A stretch of DNA of 64,000 nucleotides from Pseudomonas oryzihabitans (GTDB lineage Bacteria > Pseudomonadota > Gammaproteobacteria > Pseudomonadales > Pseudomonadaceae): positions 4,058,001 to 4,122,000 of the forward strand of contig NZ_CP021645.1 in NCBI RefSeq assembly GCF_006384975.1. The letters run 5' to 3'. The position numbers were made by a program, and so were the translations under genes. The notes below the pieces were generated by a model that saw only the letters and a program-made list of their open reading frames with translations, had not been told where the DNA came from and did not search any database. Below, one piece after another: positions 46,494 to 60,176 of this stretch (position 1 is its first letter; each line of letters starts with the position of its first letter).

Positions 46494-48416
46494 TTACTGC
46501 GACTTGCGTACCCGTGAATACCACTCGGACAACAGCCGTACCTGCTTCTCGGTATACCCGCGCTGGACCATGCGGGTGACGAAGTCGCTGTGCTTCTGTT
46601 GGTCTTCCTTGCTGGCCTTGGCGTTGAAGCTGATGACCGGCAAGAGCTCCTCGGTGTTGGAGAACATCTTCTTCTCGATCACCGCGCGCAGCTTCTCATA
46701 GGACAGCCAGCTCGGATTCTTGCCGTTATTGTTGGCACGGGCCCGCAACACGAAGTTGACGATTTCATTGCGGAAATCCTTCGGATTGCTGATGCCGGCC
46801 GGCTTCTCGATCTTCTCCAGTTCCTCGTTGAGCGAGGCGCGATTGAGGATCTCACCCGTTTCCGGATCGCGGTATTCCTGATCCTGGATCCAGAAGTCGG
46901 CGTAGAGCACATAGCGGTCGAAGATGTTCTGGCCGTATTCGCTGTAGGACTCGAGATAGGCGGTCTGGATCTCCTTGCCGATGAATTCCACGTAGCGCGG
47001 CGCCAGGTATTCCTTGATGAATCTCATGTAGCGCTCGCGGGTCTCGGCCGGGAACTGCTCGGCTTCGATCTGCTGCTCCAGCACATAGAGCAGGTGCACC
47101 GGGTTGGCCGCCACCTCGTTGGCGTCGAAGTTGAACACCCGGGAAAGGATCTTGAAGGCGAAACGGGTCGACAGGCCGTTCATGCCCTCGTCGACGCCAG
47201 CGCTGTCACGATACTCCTGGATCGACTTGGCCTTGGGATCGGTGTCCTTGAGGTTCTCGCCGTCATAGACGCGCATCTTCGAGTAGATGTTGGAGTTTTC
47301 CGGTTCCTTGAGGCGCGAGAGCACCGAGAACTGGGCCAGCATCTTCAGGGTGTCCGGGGCGCAATGAGCGTTGGCCAGGGAGCTGTTGATCAGCAGCTTG
47401 TCGTAGATGTGGATCTCGTCGGAGACGCGCAGGCAATAGGGCACCTTGACGATGTAGATCCGGTCGATGAAGGCCTCGTTGTTCTTGTTGTTGCGGAAGG
47501 TGTGCCACTCGGATTCGTTGGAGTGGGCCAGGATGATGCCGCTGTAGGGCAGGGCGCCGAGGCCTTCGGTGCTGTTGTAGTTGCCTTCCTGGGTCGCGGT
47601 CAGCAAGGGGTGCAGGACCTTGATCGGGGCCTTGAACATCTCCACGAATTCCATTAGGCCCTGGTTCGCGCGGCACAGGGCGCCGGAATAGCTGTAGGCA
47701 TCCGCGTCGTTCTGCGGGTATTCCTCCAGCTTGCGGATGTCCACCTTGCCCACCAGGGCGGAGATGTCCTGGTTGTTCTCGTCGCCCGGTTCGGTCTTGG
47801 CGATGGCGACCTGGTTGAGGATGGAGGGGTAGAGCTTGACCACCTTGAACTTGCTGATGTCACCGCCGAATTCCTGCAGGCGCTTGGCCGCCCAGGGCGA
47901 CATGATGCTGCGCAGGTAGTGGCGGGGAATGCCATAGTCCTCTTCAAGGATCTGGCCGTCCTCGTCCGGATTGAACAGCCCGAGGGGCGATTCGAACACC
48001 GGCGAGCCCTTGATGGCGTAGAAGGGAACCTTCTCGATCAGGTGCTTGAGTTTCTCCGCGAGGGACGACTTGCCGCCGCCCACCGGGCCGAGCAGATAGA
48101 GGATCTGCTTCTTCTCTTCCAGGCCCTGCGCCGCATGACGGAAGTAGGACACGATCTGCTCGATGCAGTCTTCCATGCCATGGAAGTCGGCAAAAGCCGG
48201 GTAGCGGCGAATGACCTTGTTGGAAAAGATGCGCGATAGACGTGAGTCGCTGGTGGTGTCCACCAGTTCGGGTTCGCCGATGGCCATGAGCATGCGCTCG
48301 GCGGCACTGGCAAAGGCGGTACGATCCTTCTTGCAGATCTCAAGGTATTCCTGAAGGGAATACTCTTCCTGACGAGTCGCTTCGAAACGCTCCTGGAAGT
48401 GACTGAAAATGCTCAT
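46494..48416 (-). CDS. PrkA family serine protein kinase (YeaG)
   Basis: 640 residues from MSIFSHFQERFEATRQEEYS, with GAGGAG upstream of the ATG. The in-frame upstream extension is not supported. AAA-type P-loop LLGPVGGGKSSLAEKLKHL near residues 107-125, then ILAHSNESEWHTFRNNKN near residue 300, and C-terminal kinase-like domain. In E. coli YeaG and YeaH are RpoS-dependent and act in nitrogen starvation. Heads the prkA-yeaH-spoVR unit. Confidence 0.93.
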   Translation of the reverse strand: MSIFSHFQERFEATRQEEYSLQEYLEICKKDRTAFASAAERMLMAIGEPELVDTTSDSRLSRIFSNKVIRRYPAFADFHGMEDCIEQIVSYFRHAAQGLEEKKQILYLLGPVGGGKSSLAEKLKHLIEKVPFYAIKGSPVFESPLGLFNPDEDGQILEEDYGIPRHYLRSIMSPWAAKRLQEFGGDISKFKVVKLYPSILNQVAIAKTEPGDENNQDISALVGKVDIRKLEEYPQNDADAYSYSGALCRANQGLMEFVEMFKAPIKVLHPLLTATQEGNYNSTEGLGALPYSGIILAHSNESEWHTFRNNKNNEAFIDRIYIVKVPYCLRVSDEIHIYDKLLINSSLANAHCAPDTLKMLAQFSVLSRLKEPENSNIYSKMRVYDGENLKDTDPKAKSIQEYRDSAGVDEGMNGLSTRFAFKILSRVFNFDANEVAANPVHLLYVLEQQIEAEQFPAETRERYMRFIKEYLAPRYVEFIGKEIQTAYLESYSEYGQNIFDRYVLYADFWIQDQEYRDPETGEILNRASLNEELEKIEKPAGISNPKDFRNEIVNFVLRARANNNGKNPSWLSYEKLRAVIEKKMFSNTEELLPVISFNAKASKEDQQKHSDFVTRMVQRGYTEKQVRLLSEWYSRVRKSQ

Positions 48417-48832
48417 GACGTCTCCTCGCTGGATACCCTGGACCAGCTTGGAATCGATGCCTGGAGCCTTGCCTTGCTGCCGGTGGGGAGCGGTCACGCC
48501 GGGCGACGAACGATAACGTCTGCACTACCTTCGCTGTCGTCTTGCCTAATCGATCCTTACAGCCTGCACAGTAGGGTTGGGTTTCGAGAGACGCACGAAG
48601 GAGACCGATGGAGACGGTCCCCCTGGAATTCCCCCGAATCTCCAGTGGTTACACCGATGGTCCAAAGCCGGTTATCGAGCCCGCCGTTTCCGGAGGGCCT
48701 GATTCCAGAATAGTCCTATCTGCGAGATGTGGAAGAGCCAATTCGGTTTATTCTTGTAACCACAACGTCAATCGTCTGTGTTAATGGCCCGCTCGTGCGT
48801 TCAGAGCCTGCTCAAAGGCTCGCGAGCTAGAG
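48417..48832. other. Long non-coding region upstream of prkA
   Basis: About 416 bp without a supported gene. A small hairpin, GAGCCT-N6-AGGCTC, lies at 48804-48821. The rest is likely the prkA promoter region. I found no clear -10/-35 pair or conserved RNA structure. Confidence 0.5.
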
Positions 48833-48930
48833 CCAAACAAGGCGGAAATGGCTAAGGAAGCGGAGTTTACATAGGGTAAATGAGCATTCCGACCGGGCTG
48901 GCGACCCAGGCCATTTCCAACGCCGTTTGG
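48833..48930. repeat. Long imperfect palindrome, intergenic repeat
   Basis: CCAAAC-AAGGCGGAAATGGC on the left is mirrored by GCCATTTCCAACGCC-GTTTGG on the right. The inner arms GGAAGCGGAGTTTAC and GTAAATGAGCATTCC also pair, so about 98 bp fold as one hairpin centred near 48877. A divergent copy of the core is at 15233. The motif recalls widespread palindromic repeats in Pseudomonas genomes. No gene inside. Confidence 0.65.
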
Positions 48931-48957
48931 CCGACGCGCAGCAGCCTTTGTGTAGGC

Positions 48958-49284
48958 TCAGGCCTGACCGCTGGCGGTCTCGTCGGGATAGAGGGTGCGC
49001 CAGTTTTCGAAGCCGCCGTCGACGCTGTAGACCTGGCTGAAGCCCTGGCCGGCGAAGAAAGCTGCGGCGCTCTGGCTGGAATGTCCGTGGTAGCAGAACA
49101 CCAGCAGCGGCTCGTCGAGATCGGCCGCGGCGATGAAATCGTGAATGTTCTGGTTGTCGACTCGCTGCGCCCCGGCGACGTGCAGGGTGGCGTAACTGTG
49201 CGGATCGCGAATGTCGACGATCCGCGCGCCCTGGCTGCGCAGTTCCAGGGCTCGCTCGGGGGAGATACAGGTGAATTCGCTCAT
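48958..49284 (-). CDS. glpE: Thiosulfate sulfurtransferase GlpE
   Basis: 108 residues from [20 protein letters not shown]; five residues of in-frame extension upstream are not needed. A single rhodanese domain with the active cysteine in [15 protein letters not shown] (around residue 64). [19 protein letters not shown] lies before it. It transfers sulfur from thiosulfate. The start overlaps the apaH stop by 4 bp. Confidence 0.93.
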   Translation of the reverse strand: MSEFTCISPERALELRSQGARIVDIRDPHSYATLHVAGAQRVDNQNIHDFIAAADLDEPLLVFCYHGHSSQSAAAFFAGQGFSQVYSVDGGFENWRTLYPDETASGQA

Positions 49285-50102
49285 TTCTTCTCCTTGCAAC
49301 TGCAGAGATGACGGTGATTGCCGTCGACGTCGAGCAGGGTCATGTCGCCGCCCCAGACGCAGCCGCTGTCGAGCGCTTCGACATTGGGCGCTGCGCAGCG
49401 ACCCTTGAGCGCGGCCCAGTGGCCGAAGAGGATCCGCACGTCGCGGGTCAGCCGGTGTTCGTGACTGAACCAGGGGGCGAAACCGACCGGGGCGCTGTCC
49501 AGGCCTTCCTTGCTCTTGAATTCCAGACGACCTTCCGGGCTACAGAATCTCATGCGCGTCAGGTAATTGGTGATCAGGCGCAGGCGCTCCTGGCCCTGCA
49601 GTTCATCTTGCCAGAGCGCCGGCTCGTTGCCATACATCTGTTCGAGAAAGGGCACATGGGCCTGGTCATCGCGCAGCACGGCTTCCACTTCGCCGGCCAG
49701 ACCCAGCGCCTGGCCGAGCGTCCACTGCGGTGGCAGGCCAGCGTGGACCAGCACGCAGTTGCGCTCGGCATCGTGCTGGATCAGGGGCAGATGGCGCAGC
49801 CAATGCAGCAGTTCGTCGCGATCCGGTGCGGCGAGGATGTCGGCCAGGGTGTCCTGCTTCTTCAGCTTGGCGCCGCCGAGGGCTACCGCCAACAGGTGCA
49901 GGTCGTGGTTGCCCAGGACGCTGACCACCGAATCGCGCAGGGCGTACAGGTATCTCAGGGTTTCCAACGACTGCGGGCCGCGATTGACTAGGTCGCCCAC
50001 CAGCCAGAGGCGGTCCTGCGCGGGATCGAAGCGGACCTCGTCGAGGAGGCATTTGAGCGGGTCGAGGCAACCCTGGAGGTCGCCCACGGCGTACAGCGTC
50101 AT
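49281..50102 (-). CDS. apaH: Bis(5'-nucleosyl)-tetraphosphatase, symmetrical
   Basis: 273 residues. Metallophosphatase motifs: [17 protein letters not shown] (N-terminus), [20 protein letters not shown] and [15 protein letters not shown], then VHAGLPPQW. It splits diadenosine tetraphosphate, a stress dinucleotide, into two ADP. Second of apaG-apaH-glpE; 8 bp after apaG. Confidence 0.96.
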   Translation of the reverse strand: MTLYAVGDLQGCLDPLKCLLDEVRFDPAQDRLWLVGDLVNRGPQSLETLRYLYALRDSVVSVLGNHDLHLLAVALGGAKLKKQDTLADILAAPDRDELLHWLRHLPLIQHDAERNCVLVHAGLPPQWTLGQALGLAGEVEAVLRDDQAHVPFLEQMYGNEPALWQDELQGQERLRLITNYLTRMRFCSPEGRLEFKSKEGLDSAPVGFAPWFSHEHRLTRDVRILFGHWAALKGRCAAPNVEALDSGCVWGGDMTLLDVDGNHRHLCSCKEKK

Positions 50103-50110
50103 CGGGACTC

Positions 50111-50497
50111 CTAGTGCAGCGAGCCGGGTACGGCCAGGCGGAAGGTGGGGATGGCGGCCTCGAAGCGGTGGCCATCGCTGGCGACCATCTGGTAGCTGCC
50201 GCTCATGCTGCCCACCTGGGTCGGCATCAGGGTGCCGCTGGAGTAGCTATGGGTCTCTCCCGGCGCGATCAACGGCTGCTCACCCACTACGCCCGGTCCG
50301 CGGACTTCCTGTACCTCACCGTTGCCATCGGTGATGATCCAGTGGCGGCTGAGCAACTGCGCCGGCAGGCTGCCGTCGTTGCGAATGCTCACGTCGTAGG
50401 CGAAGGCATAGCGTTCCTGGCTGGTGCTGGATTGCTCGGGCAGGTAGCGGGTGGTGACCTGCACGGTGATGAGGTAGCGCGGATCGGGCTCGGTCAC
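50111..50497 (-). CDS. apaG: ApaG protein (Co2+/Mg2+ efflux-associated)
   Basis: 128 residues. Fibronectin III-like ApaG domain: [36 protein letters not shown] and [20 protein letters not shown]. Lies between rsmA and apaH as usual. The biochemical role is poorly defined. Confidence 0.95.
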   Translation of the reverse strand: MTEPDPRYLITVQVTTRYLPEQSSTSQERYAFAYDVSIRNDGSLPAQLLSRHWIITDGNGEVQEVRGPGVVGEQPLIAPGETHSYSSGTLMPTQVGSMSGSYQMVASDGHRFEAAIPTFRLAVPGSLH

Positions 50498-50530
50498 GGC
50501 GGGGATCTCTGCAAGGATTCGGGGAAGGAC

Positions 50531-51322
50531 TCAGTGGGTCGCCAGCTGATTGGCCAGGCGTACATAGGCTGCCAGGTCCAACTGCTCGGGGCGCAGGCCG
50601 GGATCGACATCGGCGGCCTCGATGGCGGCGCTGTCCAGGGTGCCCTTGAGGGTGTTCCTGAGCGTCTTGCGGCGCTGGCCGAAGGCTTCGCGGACGACAC
50701 GTTCGAGCAGGGCCGGATCACGGGCCACGTGGGGCCGCTCGGTATGGGGCACCAGGCGCACGATGGCCGAGTCCACCTTGGGCGGAGGATTGAAGGCGCC
50801 GGGACCTACGTTGAACAGGTGCTCCACCCGGCAGTGGTACTGCACCATGATCGACAGCCTTCCCCAGTCGCCATTCCCGGGCACCGCGGCCAGGCGTTCC
50901 ACCACTTCCTTCTGCAGCATGAAGTGCATGTCGGCGATGACGTCGGCGAAGCTGAGCAGGTGGAAGATCAGCGGGGTGGAGATGTTATAGGGCAGGTTGC
51001 CCACCACCCGCAGGCGATCCTTGCCGGCGATGCTGGCGAGGTCGTACTTCATGGCGTCGCCCTGGTGCAGGGTGAACAGCGGGTTGAGGCCGAACTTGAG
51101 CTTGAGCAGCGGGATCAGGTCCTGGTCCAGCTCGATGACGTCGAGATGGGCACCGCTGCTGAGCAGGCCTTCGGTCAGGGCGCCCTGGCCCGGGCCGATT
51201 TCCAGCAGCCGCTCACCGGGTCGCGCGTGGATGGCGCGCAGGATGCGATGGATCACCCCTGCGTCGTGCAGGAAATTCTGGCCGAACCTCTTGCGGGCGC
51301 GGTGTTGGTAGAGCTCGGTCAT
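50531..51322 (-). CDS. rsmA: 16S rRNA adenine(1518/1519) dimethyltransferase
   Basis: 263 residues from MTELYQHRARKRFGQNFLHD. Longer in-frame start rejected since it overlaps pdxA. SAM-binding LEIGPGQGALTEGLL (around residues 39-53) and catalytic NLPYNISTPLIFHLL (around residues 110-124). It dimethylates A1518 and A1519 of 16S rRNA (also called KsgA). This rsmA is unrelated to the RsmA/CsrA translational regulator. Confidence 0.96.
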   Translation of the reverse strand: MTELYQHRARKRFGQNFLHDAGVIHRILRAIHARPGERLLEIGPGQGALTEGLLSSGAHLDVIELDQDLIPLLKLKFGLNPLFTLHQGDAMKYDLASIAGKDRLRVVGNLPYNISTPLIFHLLSFADVIADMHFMLQKEVVERLAAVPGNGDWGRLSIMVQYHCRVEHLFNVGPGAFNPPPKVDSAIVRLVPHTERPHVARDPALLERVVREAFGQRRKTLRNTLKGTLDSAAIEAADVDPGLRPEQLDLAAYVRLANQLATH

Positions 51323-51410
51323 CAGGTGCTCCGGCGCAGGCACCGGGCCTGCGATTTCAAGACGGCAAAGACCTGCCAGTTTAGCAGACCCTTGGTCGCA
51401 GCCGGAGCGG

Positions 51411-52406
51411 TCAGGTCGCCGAACGGCGATGGGCTGCCATGCTATAGGCGGTATCGAGGGCGACCTTGAGGCTACCGGTATCGATCTTTCCACTGCCGGC
51501 CAGGTCCAGGGCGGTGCCGTGGTCGACCGAGGTACGGATGATCGGCAGGCCGAGGGTCACGTTGACCGCCGCACCGAAGCCCTTGTACTTGAGCACCGGC
51601 AGACCCTGGTCGTGGTACATGGCCAGCACCGCATCGCAGTGATCAAGATGCTTGGGGGTGAAGAGGGTATCCGCCGGCAGCGGACCGACGAGGTCGAGGC
51701 CCTCGGCACGCAAGCTTGCCAGCGCCGGCTCGATGATCTCGATCTCTTCGCGCCCCAGATGCCCACCTTCGCCGGCATGGGGATTGAGCCCGCAGACCAG
51801 GATGCGCGGGCGCTGGACGCCAAAATAGCGTTGCAGGTCGCCGTGCAGGATGCGGGTCACCTCGAGCAGGGTCTTGCGGTCGATGGCATCGGCCACGTCG
51901 CGCAGCGGCAGATGAGTGGTGACCAGGGCCACCCTCAGGCCGGCGGTCGCCAGCAGCATCACCACTTGCGGAGTGTTGGTCAGCTCGGCGAGGAATTCGG
52001 TATGGCCGGAGAAGGCCACGCCGCCGTCGTTGATCACGCCCTTGTGCACGGGGGCGGTAATCATGCCGGCGAAGGTCCCGTCGAGGCAGCCCTGGCCGGC
52101 GCGGGTCAGGGTTTCCAGGACGTAGGCGGCATTGGCTTGGTCGAGCCGGCCCGCGCTGACCGGTGCGCCCAGTGGTGTATCCCATACATAGAGCGCACCG
52201 GCCGGAGCCGGACTAGTCGGCCAGGTTTCTGGCCCCACGCCGATCAACTCGATGGTCAGTCCCAGCTCGCCGGCACGCGCGGCCAGCAATTCACGGCTGG
52301 CGATGGCGATCAGGGCATGCGGCTGGGCCTCACGGGCGAGCAACAGGCAGAGATCGGGACCGATACCGGCGGGTTCACCGGGGGTGAGGGCGAAGCGCAG
52401 GACCAT
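51411..52406 (-). CDS. pdxA: 4-hydroxythreonine-4-phosphate dehydrogenase
   Basis: 331 residues. [20 protein letters not shown] at the start, [12 protein letters not shown] (metal-binding His near residue 136), [18 protein letters not shown] (around residues 212-229) and [20 protein letters not shown]. It makes a pyridoxal-5'-phosphate precursor in the DXP-dependent pathway. Between rsmA and surA, with a terminator upstream separating it from surA, so it may have its own promoter near 52410. Confidence 0.95.
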   Translation of the reverse strand: MVLRFALTPGEPAGIGPDLCLLLAREAQPHALIAIASRELLAARAGELGLTIELIGVGPETWPTSPAPAGALYVWDTPLGAPVSAGRLDQANAAYVLETLTRAGQGCLDGTFAGMITAPVHKGVINDGGVAFSGHTEFLAELTNTPQVVMLLATAGLRVALVTTHLPLRDVADAIDRKTLLEVTRILHGDLQRYFGVQRPRILVCGLNPHAGEGGHLGREEIEIIEPALASLRAEGLDLVGPLPADTLFTPKHLDHCDAVLAMYHDQGLPVLKYKGFGAAVNVTLGLPIIRTSVDHGTALDLAGSGKIDTGSLKVALDTAYSMAAHRRSAT

Positions 52407-52418
52407 GCACAGCTCCTG

Positions 52419-52451
52419 AAACGAAAAGGCCGCAGGGGATGCCTGCGGCCT
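52419..52451 (-). terminator. Intrinsic terminator between surA and pdxA
   Basis: On the minus strand AGGCCGCAGG-catcc-CCTGCGGCCT followed by TTTCGTTT; 10-bp perfect stem, 7 bp after the surA stop. Confidence 0.85.
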
Positions 52452-52457
52452 GGGGGA

Positions 52458-53759
52458 TTACTGCTTGATCTCGACGTAGGCTTCGTCGCGAATCTGGCGC
52501 AACCAGGTCTGTAGCTCCTGGTCGTACTTGCGGTTACGCAAGAGATTGAGCGCCTGCTGCTCGCGGGCCTGCTGGGTGTTGTCGGTCGCCCGACGCCCCA
52601 GGACCTCCAGGATGTGCCAGCCGAAGGAGGTCCGGAACGGCTGCGACAGCTGGTTGACCGGCGAGTTGTTCATGATTTCGCGGAATTCCGGGACCAGGGA
52701 TTCCGGATTGACCCAGCCCAGGTCGCCGCCATTGAGCGCGGAACCCGGATCTTCCGAGAAGCTCTTGGCCAGGGTGGCGAAGCTTTCACCGTTCAGGATG
52801 CGCTCGCGCAGGCGCGCGGCCAGACGCTGGGTTTCCTCGTCGCTACGGATGGCGTTGGGCTTGAGCAGAATGTGACGGACGTGGACTTCGTCGACGATGG
52901 TCGCCTCGCCGCCACGTTTCTCTTCCACCTTGAGGATCACGAAGCCGCCAGGTACGCGCACGGGCTGGGTGATACCGCCGACGCCCACGCTGCCGATCAG
53001 ACGGTCGAAGGGCGGCGGCAATTGGGCGGCCTTGCGCCAGCCGATCTCGCCGCCGTCCAAGGCGTTGTCACCGGCCGAATGGGCGATGGCCAACTGGTTG
53101 AAGTCGGCGCCCTGGCGCAATCTGTTGTACATATCCTGGGCCTGACGGGCAGCGGCATCCAGGCCGGCGGTACCGGCGTTGTCAGCCACCGGGATCAGGA
53201 TATTGGCCAGGCGATATTCTTCGGACAATTGCAGCTTGCCCAGGTCCGAAGCGAGGAAGTTCTGCACTTCCTGCTGGGTGACCTGCACGCGCTGACCGAC
53301 CTGGCGCTGACGCACCCGGCTGATCATCATCTCGCGGCGCACCTGTTCGCGGGCGGCGTCGTAGGAGAGACCGTCACGGGCCAGCGCCTGGCGGAATTCG
53401 GCCACGCTCAGGCCATTGCGTTGGGCGATGGTGGCGACGGCCTGGTTGAGCTCCTCGTCGGAGATCTTGATGCCCATGCGCTGCGCCAGCTGCAACTGGA
53501 TGTCTTCCAGGATCAGGCGCTCGAGCACCTGCTGACGTAGTTCACTGTCCGGCGGCGCCGAAGCGCCACGGCGGGTGATGTTCTGCTTGACCTCGTTGAG
53601 ACGCTGATCGAGCTGGCTCTGCATGACCACGTCGTTGTCGACGATGGCCACGACCTTGTCCAGCGGTACCACGGCAGCCTGAGCCAGAGGAGTAAGAACG
53701 AGCGCCGCGCCCAGGGCGAGCGGGCGCAGGGCGTTACATAGCTTGGTCTTCACGTTCAC
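52458..53759 (-). CDS. surA: Periplasmic peptidyl-prolyl isomerase and chaperone SurA
   Basis: 433 residues. Signal peptide about 1-28 ([19 protein letters not shown]). SurA N-domain ([18 protein letters not shown]). Two parvulin domains with [14 protein letters not shown] in the second, plus [20 protein letters not shown]. It guides outer-membrane proteins, including LptD. The ATG overlaps the end of lptD by 26 bp; an internal GTG at 53753 is another start. Confidence 0.95.
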   Translation of the reverse strand: MNVKTKLCNALRPLALGAALVLTPLAQAAVVPLDKVVAIVDNDVVMQSQLDQRLNEVKQNITRRGASAPPDSELRQQVLERLILEDIQLQLAQRMGIKISDEELNQAVATIAQRNGLSVAEFRQALARDGLSYDAAREQVRREMMISRVRQRQVGQRVQVTQQEVQNFLASDLGKLQLSEEYRLANILIPVADNAGTAGLDAAARQAQDMYNRLRQGADFNQLAIAHSAGDNALDGGEIGWRKAAQLPPPFDRLIGSVGVGGITQPVRVPGGFVILKVEEKRGGEATIVDEVHVRHILLKPNAIRSDEETQRLAARLRERILNGESFATLAKSFSEDPGSALNGGDLGWVNPESLVPEFREIMNNSPVNQLSQPFRTSFGWHILEVLGRRATDNTQQAREQQALNLLRNRKYDQELQTWLRQIRDEAYVEIKQ

Positions 53760-56454
53760 GATAGCCTTGAATGCCTCTGTCCAGGAAACCTTCGGTCTTG
53801 CCGCCGAAGACGTTGCCGAGTCCCTTGAGCACGATCTGCAGGAAGATCCCGCGGTCGGCTTCGGAGCTCTGCGATGTGTAGTAGACGTCGTCTTCGCTCT
53901 TGAGCCAGTAGCGGCTGATCAGACGTAGTTTCCAGCAGCAGTTGTCGTACTCGAAGCCGCCGAAGGCCTCCAGGGTACGGCTCTTGTTGTAGTCGAATTG
54001 CCAGCGGGCGATGGCCGACCACTGCGGCACGATCGGCCAGATGAAGGAGATGTCGTGCTGGTCGATCTTGTAATCGTTGCTGTTGTAGGTGAAGCGACCC
54101 AGGTTCGGATCGTAGACCCGTACATTGTCACGATAGCGATAGCCGACGTTCAGGATCTTGCCCGGCTGGGCCTCCGGCTGATAGTGAAACATCAGGCTGC
54201 CCGAGTCGGTGTGACGTAGTATCGGGTCCCAGTTGTATTCGCCATTCAAGCGCCAGTCGCGGTTGAAGCGATACATACCGGCCAGGGCATAGGGTGAGCG
54301 CGAGGTGGTGGCATCGTCAGGCAGGTTGTTTTCCAAGCCCGGCAGTTGGACCTCGCGATCTTGGAAGTAGAACAGTTCGCCGAGACTTACATTGGCACGC
54401 TCGAAGCCGTTGGGCTCGATGAAGCGGCTGGTGACACCCAGGCCGACTTGGTTGGCATCGCCGATGCGATCGGTACCAGTGAAGCGATTGTCGCGCCATA
54501 GAGCGTTGTAGCTGAAGGTGTTCTCGCCAGTATCGAAAATTGGGATGTCGCTCTGGTCGCGATAAGGTACATAGAGGTACTTGGCACGTGGTTCCAGGGT
54601 CTGCTTGCCGCCTTCGCCAAATAGGTTAGAGCTACGGTCGAAGTAGAGGCCGCTGTCCAGGCTGAACAGGGGGACTTCACGGCTTGGGGTCTTATCGTAC
54701 GAACCGCCGAGATCTCTGACGCCTTTGCTATCCAGATCCAGATCGTACTGGGTGTAGTAGTAGCGTACTGCTGGCGTCAGGAAGCCCCAGCTCTGGGTCA
54801 TGGGCAGGGCCATGCCGGGCGCCAAGTTATAGCGGTTGCCGTTGGCGCGGGCCAGACCAAAGATATTGACGTCGGGGCGAGTGCGGAAGTTGGTCCGATT
54901 GCCTTTTTCATCGATGTCAAAATAGGTGTTGTCGTCGAAGCTACGCTCGAAGCGCACCGCCTCGGTGTCGTAGGTGAAGTCCAGGCCACCCGGGTGGTAG
55001 GGCAGGGCGCCATTGACGGTCAGCTGCGGTAGGCGGTTGTAGGGCGTCACGTCGGAAACGGTCGCCAGCTGGTAGGCCTGCATGTTCAGCGCGGCGGTGA
55101 AGTTGTCGCCGCGATAAGTCAGGCGACCCTGCTGGTTCACGTAGGTCGGCTTGTTGATGCCGAGGTCGGTGTCCAGGTCCTGGAAGTAGTAGGGATCGCT
55201 GATGCGGGTGTAGTCCACCTCGGCCAGCAGGCGTGAATCCAGGCCACTGCGGTTCTTCCAGCCGTACAGCCAGCGGTTGTCGGTGGCTTCCGGTTCGCCC
55301 GCGTGCTCGGGATCGGTGTCCTTGAGGTAGGAGCCGTACACCTGGCCTTCGCTGCTATGGGTCAGGTAGCGGAACTCTCCCTCGGTCTGCAGGCCATGCT
55401 TGGCCATGTAGCGCGGATAGAGGGTGGCGTCGTAGTTGGGCGCCAGGTTGAAGTAGTAGGGCGTGGTGATCGCGAAGCCGGTGTCGCTGGAGGTGCTGAT
55501 CGAGGGCGCGAGGAAACCGGACTGGCGGCGGTCATCGATGGGGAAATAGATGAACGGCGTGTAGAGGACCGGGATGTCCTTGACTCTCAGGGTGGCGTTG
55601 GTCGCGTAGCCCAGGCCCGTCGCCGGGTTCAGGGTGACGGTGTTGCCCTTGAGCTGCCAGGCGTTGCTGCCCGGTTCACAGGTGGTGTAGGTGCCATCCT
55701 TGAGGCGGATGATGGCGTCGTCGCCGCGCTTGGCGTAGAGCGCGCTGCCACGGGCATGGTTCTGGTGCATGACGAATTCGGCGTTGTCGATCTGGACCTG
55801 GCCGTTGTCCAGCTGCAGGTCGGCCTTGTCGCCCACCATCAGCACGCCGTTGTCGCGGAATTTGACGTTGCCCTTGAGCTCGCCGCGATTCTCCAGTTGG
55901 TGCAGGTTGGCTTCCTGGGATTCCACCTGCATGCCGCCCTGGCGCAGCACCACGTCACCGGCGAGGGTGGCGACCTGCTGCTCCTGCTCGTAGCGCGAGG
56001 CCTTGGCGGAGATGTAGGTCGGGGCCTTAGAGGTGGGGGTGTTGTCGTACATGCCCGGACGCTGCGGCTCGACATAGGCACCGCTGCAGTAGGGCGCGGT
56101 CTCGGCCAATTGGGCCGGTGTGAGCTGGTCGCGCGGGACCCAGTCCAGGTGACTGTAGTCGGCACTGCGGGACTTCAGGGCACGGCCCTTGCTCTCGGTG
56201 ACCAGGACGGCGTCGTCACCCTGGCGAGCGGCCGGCTGCGCCGCGACGCCTTGGGTCTCGCCTTTGCTGGGGCGCGGCGGTAGTGCCGTCGTCGGCGCCA
56301 GGGTGCCGCATGACCAGCCACCACCCGCACCGGCAGTACAGTTGAACTGTTCGGCGGGCGCGGCGATGAGGGCGGTGACGGGCTGCATGGCGAGCAGGCT
56401 GCCGGTTACCAAGAGGGGAAATTTTCTGCGAAACGCGGGGGTTTTCACGGCCAT
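53734..56454 (-). CDS. lptD: LPS-assembly outer-membrane protein LptD
   Basis: 906 residues. Signal peptide about 1-33. Periplasmic beta-jellyroll OstA domain around residues 150-290 ([24 protein letters not shown]-like strands). C-terminal 26-strand barrel with [20 protein letters not shown] and [17 protein letters not shown] near the end, containing the conserved Cys pair used for LptE-dependent disulphide formation. It inserts lipopolysaccharide into the outer leaflet. surA follows directly with a 26-bp overlap. Confidence 0.96.
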   Translation of the reverse strand: MAVKTPAFRRKFPLLVTGSLLAMQPVTALIAAPAEQFNCTAGAGGGWSCGTLAPTTALPPRPSKGETQGVAAQPAARQGDDAVLVTESKGRALKSRSADYSHLDWVPRDQLTPAQLAETAPYCSGAYVEPQRPGMYDNTPTSKAPTYISAKASRYEQEQQVATLAGDVVLRQGGMQVESQEANLHQLENRGELKGNVKFRDNGVLMVGDKADLQLDNGQVQIDNAEFVMHQNHARGSALYAKRGDDAIIRLKDGTYTTCEPGSNAWQLKGNTVTLNPATGLGYATNATLRVKDIPVLYTPFIYFPIDDRRQSGFLAPSISTSSDTGFAITTPYYFNLAPNYDATLYPRYMAKHGLQTEGEFRYLTHSSEGQVYGSYLKDTDPEHAGEPEATDNRWLYGWKNRSGLDSRLLAEVDYTRISDPYYFQDLDTDLGINKPTYVNQQGRLTYRGDNFTAALNMQAYQLATVSDVTPYNRLPQLTVNGALPYHPGGLDFTYDTEAVRFERSFDDNTYFDIDEKGNRTNFRTRPDVNIFGLARANGNRYNLAPGMALPMTQSWGFLTPAVRYYYTQYDLDLDSKGVRDLGGSYDKTPSREVPLFSLDSGLYFDRSSNLFGEGGKQTLEPRAKYLYVPYRDQSDIPIFDTGENTFSYNALWRDNRFTGTDRIGDANQVGLGVTSRFIEPNGFERANVSLGELFYFQDREVQLPGLENNLPDDATTSRSPYALAGMYRFNRDWRLNGEYNWDPILRHTDSGSLMFHYQPEAQPGKILNVGYRYRDNVRVYDPNLGRFTYNSNDYKIDQHDISFIWPIVPQWSAIARWQFDYNKSRTLEAFGGFEYDNCCWKLRLISRYWLKSEDDVYYTSQSSEADRGIFLQIVLKGLGNVFGGKTEGFLDRGIQGYREREDQAM

Positions 56455-56573
56455 CCTTAAAGTCGTCCTGCACGCCGGCCATTAAGGGGCCGCGGCCTCT
56501 CGATGGGCTCAAAAAGATAGCGGATAATAAAACATGACCTGCGCATCGGCTAGGGCCGGGGGATCCGCTGTAA

Positions 56574-58993
<2,420 letters not shown>

Positions 58994-59019
<26 letters not shown>

Positions 59020-60022
59020 CCGCGGGGGCGGCAGGCAGGTGGTCGAGCCAGCCACGCAGGCGGCGCATGATCTGCTGCTGTTCGTCGGCGCGGTCACCGA
59101 AGTGCACCGGCAACTCGATCTGGCGGTAGTTCTTGTTGGCCTTCTGCGAGGCGCGGTCCTTGCGATTCACGGCGGCCGCCACATCCGGATGGCGCACCAG
59201 GTCGGCGATCTGCAGATCTTTCTTGCCCATGGTGGCGACCAGCCGCGGCGGCATGCCCTGCGGCTCGCTACCGTCGATGAGCACCAGTTGATGAACGTCG
59301 CTCGGTTCCTTTTCCGCCAGGTAACGCGCGGCCCAGTAGGCGCCGGTGCCGTGGCCGACCAGGATGATGGGCTTGATGCCCTGTTGCAGGGCGAAATCGA
59401 TGCCGGCGGCAACACGGGCCAAGACCTGCTCGGCATGGGCGTTGGCCAGGGCTTCCGGATCGACCGGCGCGGTGGCCGCCTGGGCCGGTTCGCCGGAGCC
59501 GGCTTCGGCCTGGGTCTGGGGCGTCGGCGCCGTACCGCTGCCGCCAGTCACCGGCGGCGCCGTCTGCTCGGCATTGGCCTGGGCGTCGCTGTCCGCCGGG
59601 GCGGTGGTGCGACGTAGCGCGGCCAGAGGGTCGTAGGGATCGGGCAGGCTGAGGCTGAGGGTGTCCCAGCCATAGTTGGGCAGGTCGTTGCGCAGCGGCG
59701 CCACCACGTTGGGCCAGTCAGCGGATTCGCCGTCGCCCGGCACCAGGATCAGGATGCCGCGGGCTTTGGCCGGGACCGACGGGCGCAGCAGCGCCAGAAA
59801 GCTCTCATCACCGGCGCGCAATTGCTTCTGCTGCTCGGCCGGCAGCTCGCGTTCCAAGGCCTGCTGCTGTTCGGCGCTGCGCGTCGGGGCGGGGGCGAGG
59901 GTAGCCGTCTGGGCGGGCGGGGCAGTTTCCGCTGCCGGCGGTGCCTCTTCGGCCTGCACGGAGGCGGCCAGGGCGAGCAGGAGCAAGGCTCCGGCGCGCA
60001 GCCGCAGGGATGACGATGACAT
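58994..60022 (-). CDS. DUF3530 family exported alpha/beta hydrolase-like protein
   Basis: 342 residues. Signal peptide about 1-24 ([19 protein letters not shown]). A long alanine/proline/threonine-rich insert at about residues 140-185. A lipase-like nucleophile elbow is [14 protein letters not shown] near residue 225, though GxGxG has Thr in place of the usual Ser. It is consistent with DUF3530. Function unknown. The 3' end overlaps djlA by 26 bp. Confidence 0.8.
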
Positions 60023-60176
60023 CGAATGGACTTCCTCGAACGGATGGACGGCAGAGGTCAGCGATGGACCCCGCCGAGCCTACCGCCGTTCAGGCCGGCT
60101 GGGCAGCGGGAACGCGGCGGCATCCCGCGGATCTTCGTTACAATGCTGCCACTCACCCCAGCCGAGGCTCTTCCTC

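Noticed and set aside
48399..48713. Short open frame upstream of prkA on the plus strand
   Set aside because: No ribosome-binding site or similarity; overlaps the prkA start region.
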